A DNA stretch of 64,000 bases from Branchiostoma belcheri (taxonomy: Eukaryota; Chordata; Leptocardii; Amphioxiformes; Branchiostomatidae). The notes beneath the pieces were generated by a model. The model saw nothing but the letters and a program-made list of their open reading frames with translations. It did no database searches and had not been told where the DNA came from. The translations under genes were made by a program, and so were the position numbers. The stretch is taken from the NCBI RefSeq assembly GCF_001625305.1, contig NW_017804398.1:856497-920496 (forward strand), written 5' to 3'. Positions within the stretch are counted from its first letter, which is position 1; every line of letters starts with the position of its first letter. This document shows positions 8,901-17,343 of the stretch, piece by piece.

Positions 8901-11892
8901 TACCATCTAAAAATCATGACCCTAGCACGTCCATATCACGAGATTTAAAAAACCAGAAGTTTCGCTGCAGTACTTTCTAATTCAATGACGTGGGGACCCC
9001 CCACGAAGCCCATATCCGAACTTGACCTTGGTATTGTCAATGGTAACTTGCCAACTAAAAACATGAACATCCATTTAAAGATTCTCGAGTTATCTTGATG
9101 ACAAGAAAAACACAAGAACAAAGGTCAACTGCAGTGACATAGAAACCCCCACGGGGGCCCATCTTTGAACTTGACCTCGGCATTTTCAACGGTAACTTGC
9201 CCACTAAAAATAATGAACATCCATTTAAGGATTCTCGAGATATCTTGATGACAAGGAAAAACACCAAAAACCAAGGTCAACTACAGTGACTTAGGAACCC
9301 CCCACGAAGCCCATTTTTAGCCTTGACAATGGCCACCCCTAAATCAACCTGCCTGCCAAAAATCGTGAACCTCGGACCTTGCCTTCAAGAGTTATCGTGC
9401 CTAATCTGCCAAACAGTGCAAACCCGATTTCATAACCTTCTCCGAAGGCATAGCCTTCAGTCGAAGGCAATAATGGAATACCAATTTACTTATTCAAAAG
9501 AAGAGCATTTCGAGTACAACCAGCAGTAAAAGGTAAGAACAGGCCACAAAAGGATACAACTCTTGCAAGAACTATGTCCCCTGGTCTGAAGCATTTGTAC
9601 ATTTCCACCTGGAAGTAAAAATTCATGTAACAGTGAGCAGCTTATTATTGGACTGAGCAGAGCACTTTAGACTAAAAAAAAAAATAATACCTCTGGCTGT
9701 TTACAGCTTAGAGGTACATATCCAATATTTTGTCAAAAACTTATCTGTTACATAGCGGATCATAATGACTCCCAGCATGGGTCTTCACGCTTCGTTAAAA
9801 ATGGAAAAATCTCAAGATTTATTCTAAAGATCTCAATATTCTAGACCAAATCTTGAGATGTCATGAGACAATCTCGAGATTTTTCATTACAATCTCAAGA
9901 TCTTTCAGAAAATATTAAGATGAAAACGGAAGGTCTCAAGATCTTTCCAAGATGTTTTCAAAGCATCTTGAGATTTTTTCTGAGCATCTCGAGATGCTTT
10001 AAAAAAAATCAAGATTGTTGAAAAAAATTGTATTTGAGAGCAATTTCATGAAAACTATTTTGACTATATACAATAGCTAGCATATATGTGCACATGCAAA
10101 AACAAATTGTGATCTGCATCATGAAGTACTGCAGAATGTGACATTTCTAACTGGAAAAAAGGGTAGTGTATGGAATACCTGGCTTCTTTAGTCTGGTAAT
10201 GACAGAAACAGAAACAAATTTTATGATCTCCTTTCAAGCAAGTCAGTTTTTAAATGAAGCATCATCTAATTAAAATCGACATGACCCTTACCCTGTCTTT
10301 TTCTGTAGCTCGAACGTCTTCTTTCCTGTGTGGTGAACATCAGAAAATGATGACAATCATCCAAGAGAATCAAACAGGCACAAATTAAATGTTATAGCAA
10401 TAGAATGCAATGAAAGGCACAATGTTCATGTGTATATTTCAAAGGGCAATGCCCAGTCACAATGATTTGATTAGTTGGGGCTATCTTAAGTCTCAGTCTT
10501 CTTGTCTTGTCACCATTAAAGCTGTCCATCTCACCTGATGAGTCCTCTGAATGGCTCCCTTAAGGTGGTCCTCTCCACACAGGTGATGGCACACTTACAC
10601 ATCCGCCCACTGACACTGGTCACCTGTACAGGTAACACAGGTCTTAACAGTCACACCAACATGGGAAGACATGTTTTCAGTGAGAAGCAAAGCCCAAAAC
10701 TTCCTCCTTTTTAACTGACTCTTGACTGCCTTAACACAGCAAACATGTTGAAAGAAACAAATCTCAATAAAATGAATTTCTTTTATGCGTGATAGCATGG
10801 TGCACATTTTGAATTTTCTAAGCTTTTCTTTTGTGCCCTTGGTGCCCTGCATTTTACCACAATTTGATCAAACCTGTCCAAGATGTTCAACAACTGTAAG
10901 AGGTGGAATAATCCCGTTAGTACACCACCTACCTACCAAACACACTTAGCACCACCTATCTACATTAGAGTGAACTGCAGTCTCACACACCTTTCCAGTG
11001 ACGATGGAGCCTATTCTGGGAACTGCATCTTCCTTCTGTCTGATAACCTCCACAATTGGCAGCTGGAAGAGTAGGAAAGGTCACGAGATAATCAAAATGA
11101 AGGGTTGAGACAAGTTAACAAAATCTCAGGACTGCCCTTTCCACTGAAGACTTGAGCTAAGTCTGACACACTCAGAAGTTAGGAAGGATATAAATCAAAC
11201 CTCTTTTCCATCTAGGTTCCTCTTGTGCATGTAGCCAGCTAGACAGGAGTAGATATATCCGTGATGTACGTACGTCCCTCGTCCTGACTCACAGTCAGCC
11301 GTGCTGACAAGACGTTCTCCTGGGGAGTAGGAAACAGGTCTGCGTGTCTGATTTGTTTTAATTTCAAAGGAGTTGGAAGTATGCATGGAAAGTGGCATGT
11401 CCATACTTACTAAATTACAGTGATTTATAAGTGTCACAAGTATCCAACTGACGCCAAAAAATGCACTGGTAGATACACTGGTATATACTCGTCTAAAAGT
11501 GAAAGTGGATAAGCCGAATAAATAATTTTAATATAAGCTGTAACGTTGCTGCCCCCCTCCTAGCCTGGGTTCCAGACCCATTGCACATTGGACACAAAAT
11601 ATCTCAGTAAGCAAGGGACCTAACCTCACTGAGATATTTTGTGTCCAGTGTGCTATGGGTCTGGAACCCAGGCTACCCCCCTCCCACACACACAAAACAC
11701 TGCGGTGCGTTGTATCAACCAAAATGCTTTACAAAAAAGACTTCGGTTCAGGCAAGACGTTATCTATAATCCAGAGGTCTGCAGCCAAGTAAAATGACTA
11801 AACAACATAGGAAAATGACATATCATCTTGTGCAAAAGGCACATTTGCTCGCATGCTTGCTTACCTGGCACGCACACCCTGGGCGCCGCCAT
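5943..11892 (-). CDS. EXOSC1: Exosome component 1 (CSL4), complete, 8 exons
   Basis: This is a cap subunit of the RNA exosome, which degrades and trims RNA in nucleus and cytoplasm. Exons in order: 11865-11892, 11201-11319, 10991-11062, 10535-10623, 10292-10325, 9558-9608, 6362-6443 and 5943-6043 (stop TGA 5943-5945). They join in phase to 191 aa, against 195 in human. Landmarks shared with human EXOSC1 are the start MAAPRVCVPGERL, the N-terminal HGYIYSCLAG, the S1-like segment GSIVTGKVTSV, then RKEDVRATEKDRVEMYKCF, RPGDIVLARV, LLSTAENELGVVLA and the tail VSWSDMQCPKTGSKEFRKVA. The donor of exon 2 (GTTTGA) is weak but the phase is right. Intron 6 is U12-type. A polyadenylation signal lies at 5694-5699. 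The gene is on the same strand as POMGNT1, which ends 1.3 kb upstream. Confidence 0.97.
6503..6546. repeat. Perfect 20-bp-arm hairpin in EXOSC1 intron 6
   Basis: CAAGGACATTATACACACAA at 6503-6522 is followed by a 4-base loop and its exact reverse complement at 6527-6546. It lies about 60 bases upstream of the exon 7 acceptor and about 40 bases from the U12 branch site. It could be a recent foldback insertion or a structured intronic element. Confidence 0.85.
7851..8215. mobile_element. 365-bp MITE-like element with ~58-bp inverted ends
   Basis: The left arm (7851-7909, starting ACACAAGACTGCACAAATG) is matched in reverse complement by the right arm (8157-8215, ending GCAGTCTTGTGT), with only a few mismatches. 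There is no open frame for a transposase, so it is non-autonomous. Inside, at about 7947-7998, is half of the same sequence that makes the foldback element at 11561-11675. This suggests one element inserted into another or a shared module. It lies in EXOSC1 intron 6. Confidence 0.75.
8555..9475. mobile_element. Diverged copy of the 0.9-kb repeat family seen at 48820-49717
   Basis: It shares a series of blocks with 48820-49717: ATTAATTATGNAAATTA runs, a TCTATCATGGAACGCAGC block, a GTCAAGCATC block, GGTTCTTGAG and the phrase GGGGCCCAAACT. It ends in CATAACCTTCTCCGAAGGC. An internal tandem duplication of about 150 bases covers 9021-9320. There is no coding capacity. It sits immediately before the U12 donor of EXOSC1 exon 6. 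Confidence 0.6.
9021..9335. repeat. ~150-bp tandem duplication inside the repeat
   Basis: The segment starting CTTGACCTTGGTATTGTCAA at 9021 recurs at 9170 with similar order of blocks (GGTAACTTGCC, GAACATCCATTTAA, ATTCTCGAG, CTTGATGACAAG, AAGGTCAACT). A third partial copy begins near 9319. Confidence 0.75.
9808..10018. repeat. Array of palindromic ATCTCGAGAT-like motifs, ~21-bp spacing
   Basis: About ten near-palindromic 10-12-mers (AATCTCAAGATT, AATCTCGAGATT, CATCTCGAGATG and variants) occur at about 9808, 9829, 9849, 9870, 9891, 9911, 9932, 9964, 9985 and 10007. Most lie 20-22 bases apart, close to two helical turns. The array lies in EXOSC1 intron 5. Confidence 0.75.
11561..11675. mobile_element. 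115-bp foldback element (TAGCCTGGG family)
   Basis: The left arm starts TAGCCTGGGTTCCAGACCCA at 11561. The right arm is its reverse complement, ending GGAACCCAGGCTA at 11675. The arms are about 48 bases with a loop of about 18 bases. The same half-sequence occurs at 7947-7998, so it belongs to a dispersed family. It lies in EXOSC1 intron 1, and no protein is encoded. Confidence 0.8.
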
Positions 11893-13240
11893 GTTTGTTG
11901 ACAGGATTGCAAAAGCGCCCCCTAGCAGGTATATTTACTACTGCACGGTCTGGTTTGTGGAAAAGGTGAAGATAACAAAAACTGTAAATACGTGTACGTC
12001 AAAAATTCATGTGATGAATATTGTCGAAAGTATAGTCTACAATATGAACTTCAGAACTTCTCAGACTGTCCTGTGGTCACATTGATTAGTAATGTGTTAC
12101 AATAACATTATAACAGTCATTGATTTAGGAAAAGCCCAGATTAGAGGAATGATCCTTGTCCTCTGACCAGTTCTCATTTGGAGAATTGTTGTTTTCCAGT
12201 CATCAAAGAATCTTAGTGGAGACCATGGTCTACCTGTCCATGTGCACAACAAAAACTCCACAAAAACTTCTCAATGAAGGTTTTATTTTTACTGCAAAAT
12301 CTAACAAGCTATTAACATAACCCTGAAGAAACTACACAATTCCCCAGTAAAACTAATAATAAGACAATTAAAGAAAGGCATTTCCTATGTTTTAAAAGTC
12401 TAACAAACAGTAATGCAATAAGTACTCACATTGCGGCATCTAGATACATGTAAAAACAATCTTCAAGGAGGTCATATATAATAGGCTAAAGACTTTGTTA
12501 AAACTATTGCGGTAAAATATTGCCTTCCTTGACTTAAGACCTGTGATCAGTTGAAAAAATGAGTCTAGGCACAGCCAAGACTTCCTAAATCCCACCCCAT
12601 CCCACTCAATTACAAGTCTAACCTAGACTGCATCATGATGTAATGGTCAGTATGCAAATTAACCCGGACCGTTCCATTGTCAGCATCGAGGAGGGTAGAA
12701 TCACATTCAAACTTCATTGGTAGAATCTAGCAGCTTTGAATTCTATTCAAGATCATCATGTTTTCCGTCAAATTCATTCAATACTTGAAAGATAACTGAA
12801 ACATGTTGGATTCAGAGGAATAGATAACTGCCAGACAGATAATGCTGATAAAAAAATTGTATCTAGTCGACAAAATTGAAACAACCAATAAAATTGCAAC
12901 TTGATAAAAAAGTATTTCACCTGAACCTAAGAAAATAGATTGACTAATAGATTGACTAATGTATACAATACAAAAGTACATGAAATGCAACTATACACAT
13001 ATGTATATAAACTAGCAATCATTTCCTATGTCAGGTAGTATTTTAGTTACATGTTCTTTTTAAAAATAAATCTCTGGCGATCTATGTTGAACATAATGCT
13101 GTGTGAGCTTCCTGATATGATGGCATACTTCCTCAATGGAGCACTATTAGGAGTCCACACAACAGGTAAGTCTGTGGTCTCTAGTCTAGAGTTTCTACTA
13201 TGTATCCCTAACTTTACACAGATCAGGAGTTCCAAATTAG
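11893..13240. other. EXOSC1 promoter side and POMGNT1 3' region
   Basis: No gene was seen. The EXOSC1 start lies in an AACATGGCGGCG context, typical of a TATA-less promoter with the start codon overlapping a YY1-like motif. A minus-strand polyadenylation signal that could serve POMGNT1 is TTTATT at 12282-12287, far from the stop; nearer signals were not found. The rest is AT-rich DNA with no recognisable content. Confidence 0.4.
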
Positions 13241-16200
13241 CTACCGCTTCTGGTCCTTCTTCTCCACAGGGAGGGTCACTGGTATGATGTAATCTGGTTT
13301 ATGTTGCGAGTACGCAGAAGCTGGATGTCCGACCACAAAGAAGTGGTTCCCATTCATAAACATTCGCCACATGGCCTTGTGGTTTCCCCGCGCATCCAGG
13401 TCCCAGACTTTCAGGCACTTTGCCAGCGCCAGCCAGTTTTGGAAGTCTGATTCCCGCGCCATCTGTATGTATAAGACGTAGCTCTGGCCCTCGGTAGCAT
13501 CTGGGATCAGATTGTCCCTGCAGGGGGACATGTTGTGGTCTAGAACTTCTGCAGTGCTGATCAACTTGTTGACGTCTTCTTCGTACGGTTCACTTTTCAT
13601 CCTGTCTATGTTCTTTAACTCTACATTTGGCACAGTGTTAATCAGATGTTTCTTAAAGTACATTTCTTGGAAATATGAGTTCATGTTCAGGCCTGAGCTG
13701 CCAAAGTGATATGTCCGAGAGATATCGGGAATGATGCACTCCCGTCCTTTCCTGTTCTCTGGCAGGCGCATCCACATGTCCCAGTCCCAAAGTTTTTCCG
13801 GCGTCGGCCATTTGGGTTCGAGTTCATCCTTGTAGAGAGAGCGTTTGAGGATCCAGCCTAGCCCCGGCATGGTTTCTACTCTGTACATCAGGGCAGGGTC
13901 ACCACAGGAGTGTTCATAGCCCTGATCGTTCCACGCAGAAACACAGTACACAGTCGGGTCCTCCTCCAGGAGGGGTAATGTCTGGCTGAAATAGCTGAAA
14001 AAGTCGACAGAAACATCCAGGTCCTCTTCCACCACTATCACATAGTCAGCCTTGGGGTACAAGTTGAAGGATGCTGTTAAACTTGCCTTGTAATGCTGCG
14101 ATATGCGGGCATTTTTCACCCCTATTGGCGTATGCTGGATCCCTCGCACACCAAACAGTTTGACAACTTCCATCGGCTCCTCGAAAAACCCGTCAACAAA
14201 GACAGTCACCATGTTTGGATTAGCGCCGTGTGCAGAGAGAAGCGACCTCAGCATGCGGTACAGATATCCCGGCCTGTTGCTGGCTATCACCGACACAGGG
14301 ACGTCTGCGATCCTGTTATTGGGCAGAGGCTCCGGGTTCATCTCGATGGGAGCCGGGTCGCTGCAGCTACACAAGCTCCCGTAGCCCTCGATCTTACTGC
14401 AGAACGTACGCCGACGCCGGTTTACGTCCGTGTCTGGCCACGGACAGTCGCTCTCCTCCATGGCTGCCAGGGGGATGGAGGTCTCCAGGTACACGGGCTC
14501 CGCCCAGGTGGACAGGTCAGGTGACTTGTTGTGCTGTTCTGCAAACACCTGCCCAGTCTTCACCACAACGAACCCCCACATGTCCCGCCAGCCCAGGATG
14601 TCTGCATGTTGGCTGCCCAAGGTCTTCAGAAGGCTTCTGGCTGTGCTCTGAATGATTGAATTAATGAATAGATATAGTTTATCATTACTCACACTTTAAA
14701 ATGGCAGACAATTTGGGGCGCAGTTTACAATTTGTGATAGGAAATGATAAGCAATACATACTTTTTCTGCATCAAAGGTCATTCAGATATCAAACAGGAC
14801 AAGATTCTTAGTTTGAGTCTGGCATCCATAAAAAGGATGAGAAATAAAGGCATTCTAGAGATGTGACAATTGCTGAATGCTGACGTTACCTTCATCTGAA
14901 AAGTTCCCTCGTCCTTGATAGTGAAGATGAGGATCCTCCCGTCGGACACCATGTTCAGGAACAGGACCATGGCCTCGTCCTCGTGAGCTGAGTACGTGTC
15001 AAACACGCGCTGCGCCATCACGCTGCCCGTCGCCTGATGGAGGACCAGGATGTGGATCCCGCGACCCTTCTCACTGTCTTCATCTTCAAGAACTGAAAAT
15101 ATTGAGTCAGAGGATTGGAGCAGATCAGATTACAGCAAGAACCAAACAGCCAAGATACCTCAGTGACCATAGGAGCTCGGGATTCACAATGGAAACCAGT
15201 TATCTGAGTCTCTAACACCATGGTGACAGTTCTTAGTCTGACAATAATTGGTCCATGTTAACATGTACCCGTTGTGTATAAATCAACAGGATTAGGATAT
15301 GCCCAATTCTGCTGACACAGGGGTGCTTGCCATCAAGGTTCTAGAGGCCTGACCAGTGGAAGGGCTGCTAGAAGCCTGATGTAGACTGTAGAAGCATGAT
15401 GTATTCAGGACAGATTTGACCCACCGGTTGTGCCGTCCACTGCTACAGACACCTTGGTCTGGCTGGACAGCACGGCGATGTCGATCTTCCTGCCGCTGTC
15501 CTGCCCTGGTGCATGATGGTCACCAGGCCCTCCCTCCTCGTCCCTGAGGAAAATGGCATCAATTTGTTCTGTTGTTGACTTAGCTAGATTTGTTACTAAT
15601 AATATTCAACAGAATTTGTATGTTACCATTGTAATTATTACATCACTTCTATTGTTATTCTTCTTATTTTGTCATTTTAAGAGTAAACCCCAGAGGAGGG
15701 TTTTTCTAGGCCTTTCTTTGTATTTGTTCTGATGTCCATTAAGCATGTGAATAAAATGGAAAAACTAAATCAACCATAAGACCTACCCAAAGGCAGTGTC
15801 TTGTGTGGTCTTCTGCCGCAGCCGTTTGGTAGTGTCCAGGATGAAGAGGATGTTGATGATGACTGTAGCCAGCAGGATGACCACTAGGATGGCCTGCAGG
15901 ACACGAGTGGACACTCGAGGGCCAGACCTGTTCAAGGGAAGGGGATGCACATAATGATATCTTTATGGAACAAGCAATTGACATGATGGGTATAACCTCA
16001 AACTTTTAAAACAAAGGAAATTTTAATTTGGCATTCAACTTTATACATGCATATGTAATGTTTCTATATTTGCATTTGTTTCTTTACATAAGTTGCTGAG
16101 AACTTTCATCAATCATTTGATTCTTTACTTTAGTATGATAGAGGGCCCAAACATTATTTGTGATAAATATCAGACGTTCCCTTGCCATCTGTATACTTAA

Positions 16201-16547
16201 GTTTGTATATTTTAAAGCCAAGGAAACGTGAAGTTTTACACAAAGGATTGGGGAATTCTAACCATGTCAATGTTTACTTACTTCACAAATAACTCTGTCA
16301 TGAACGACTAGATATGGGAACTGTACATTATAAGACGCCATATCAACAAGAAATCCAGTTATTTCATGTGACAACTGACTCCCATCTCCAGGTTGATCTC
16401 GTCATTTCAGTTTAAGCATGCTTATCTGTATCATCATGATCATACATCACTCAGTCTTTACCTGACTGACGGGCCCAGACGGAATCCCTTCGGCCTGTGT
16501 CGGGGGATGAACGGCGCCGCTCTCGGGTTAGGTTTCCACTGGTCCAT
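13241..16547 (-). CDS. POMGNT1: Protein O-linked-mannose GlcNAc-transferase 1, complete, 5 exons
   Basis: This Golgi type II membrane enzyme adds GlcNAc in beta-1,2 linkage to O-mannose on alpha-dystroglycan (family GT13). Exons: 16462-16547, 15787-15927, 15425-15543, 14890-15092 and 13241-14647 (stop TAG 13241-13243). They join in phase to 651 aa (human 660). Exon 2 encodes the membrane anchor, about residues 38-59 ([20 protein letters not shown]). The stem domain follows ([29 protein letters not shown]). The catalytic domain carries [32 protein letters not shown] and the metal-site motif EEDLD at residues 390-394, then [15 protein letters not shown] and [10 protein letters not shown]. The conserved stem/catalytic arrangement makes an active enzyme likely. 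The whole catalytic domain is in one 1.4-kb exon. It is head-to-head with FRA10AC1. Confidence 0.98.
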
Positions 16548-16557
16548 CACTGCTCAT
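16528..16557 (-). promoter_or_regulatory. Short upstream reading frame overlapping the POMGNT1 start
   Basis: An ATG at 16557, ten bases before the POMGNT1 ATG at 16547, opens a nine-codon frame in a different register and stops at TAA 16528-16530. If the mRNA includes it, this small frame would compete with the main start. Confidence 0.5.
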
Positions 16558-17343
16558 GGATACAGATAAAAACTCGAGAGAAGGACCGTCCTTCAGACTC
16601 CAGCTCTCAGAACTGGGGAGGGGGGTGCACAAAGATCACGTTCACGCTGCGCGTTGTTTGAACTTCAGCCGGCGGCGTTCAGTCCAATTTTGACAGAAAA
16701 ATCAAGGCTATTCAGAGATCCCTTACATGCAACCTGCATGTATGCGGCCGTCCTAAAGCTATCGACTAGTTCACGGCAAAGATAACGGTCCCATCGTGGC
16801 GAGAAATGGAATTAACGAGGTATAATTTCGGGTAATATTGACAACTGCAAATTCCTCCGTTCAAGAAACGAGAAACCGGAAGTGACCCTATTGAGAATGG
16901 GCTGAACCACTGTAATAATAGGGACCTCGTTACTGGTAAAATTGATAATTGAGACTAGAAAGAATGCATATATTATCATACAACATTGCTTTCCAGCTAA
17001 TAGTAATATGGAAATGATGACTAGCTTTTAATTTTTCTATTTTTAGTTTGAATGATGAAATTATCTACAGGACTTGAAACACCCCCTTATTCTAGTAAGA
17101 AGATACCATATGTAGAGAAAATATAGCACGCTATTTGTAAAATAAAAATCACGAACTTACAGCGTCATCAAAAACAATTTAGCTCTTCTAGAAGGAGACA
17201 AAGAATCGGAAATAGAATATTTTAAGATGTTGTCGTCACATTTTAATCTTTTTTCTGTCAATGTTATCTATCTATTCTTAACTTATTGCTGCGCGTACTT
17301 CCTGTCCCCGAACTATTTTATATGTTTACTCTAAAGTGGCAAA
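16548..17343. promoter_or_regulatory. Shared head-to-head promoter region of POMGNT1 and FRA10AC1
   Basis: About 800 bases separate the two start codons on opposite strands. No TATA box or repeat is obvious. The FRA10AC1 ATG sits in AAAATGGCGGAACG, the usual motif of TATA-less housekeeping promoters. A bidirectional promoter is an inference from the geometry. Confidence 0.5.

Larger units (their letters stand above)
6444..9557 (-). other. EXOSC1: U12-type (minor spliceosome) intron of EXOSC1
   Basis: On the minus strand the intron opens with GTATCCTTTT at 9557, the U12 donor consensus. It carries TTTCCTTGAC at 6456-6465, a perfect match to the U12 branch-site consensus TTCCTTRAC. The branch adenosine is 13-14 bases before the exon, the spacing U12 introns require. 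The phase is 0, splitting VLARV from LSLGD. The intron also holds a 365-bp inverted-repeat element, a diverged copy of a larger repeat and a perfect hairpin near its 3' end. Confidence 0.88.

Noticed and set aside
11320-11437. Upstream extension of EXOSC1 exon 2 with an apparent start
   Set aside because: The frame runs into intron sequence before a clear CTCCCCAG acceptor at 11320. The true first exon is 11865-11892, which gives the conserved MAAPRVCVPGERL.
13051-13287. Plus-strand frame at the POMGNT1 3' end
   Set aside because: It has no family signal and overlaps the end of POMGNT1 in the opposite sense.
14093-14655. Long plus-strand frames antisense to POMGNT1
   Set aside because: They mirror the GC-rich, stop-poor coding exon on the other strand and have no recognisable protein content.
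17250-17343. CGG expansion like the human FRA10A fragile site
   Set aside because: The human FRA10AC1 5' UTR carries a CGG repeat; the corresponding stretch here has no CGG run.
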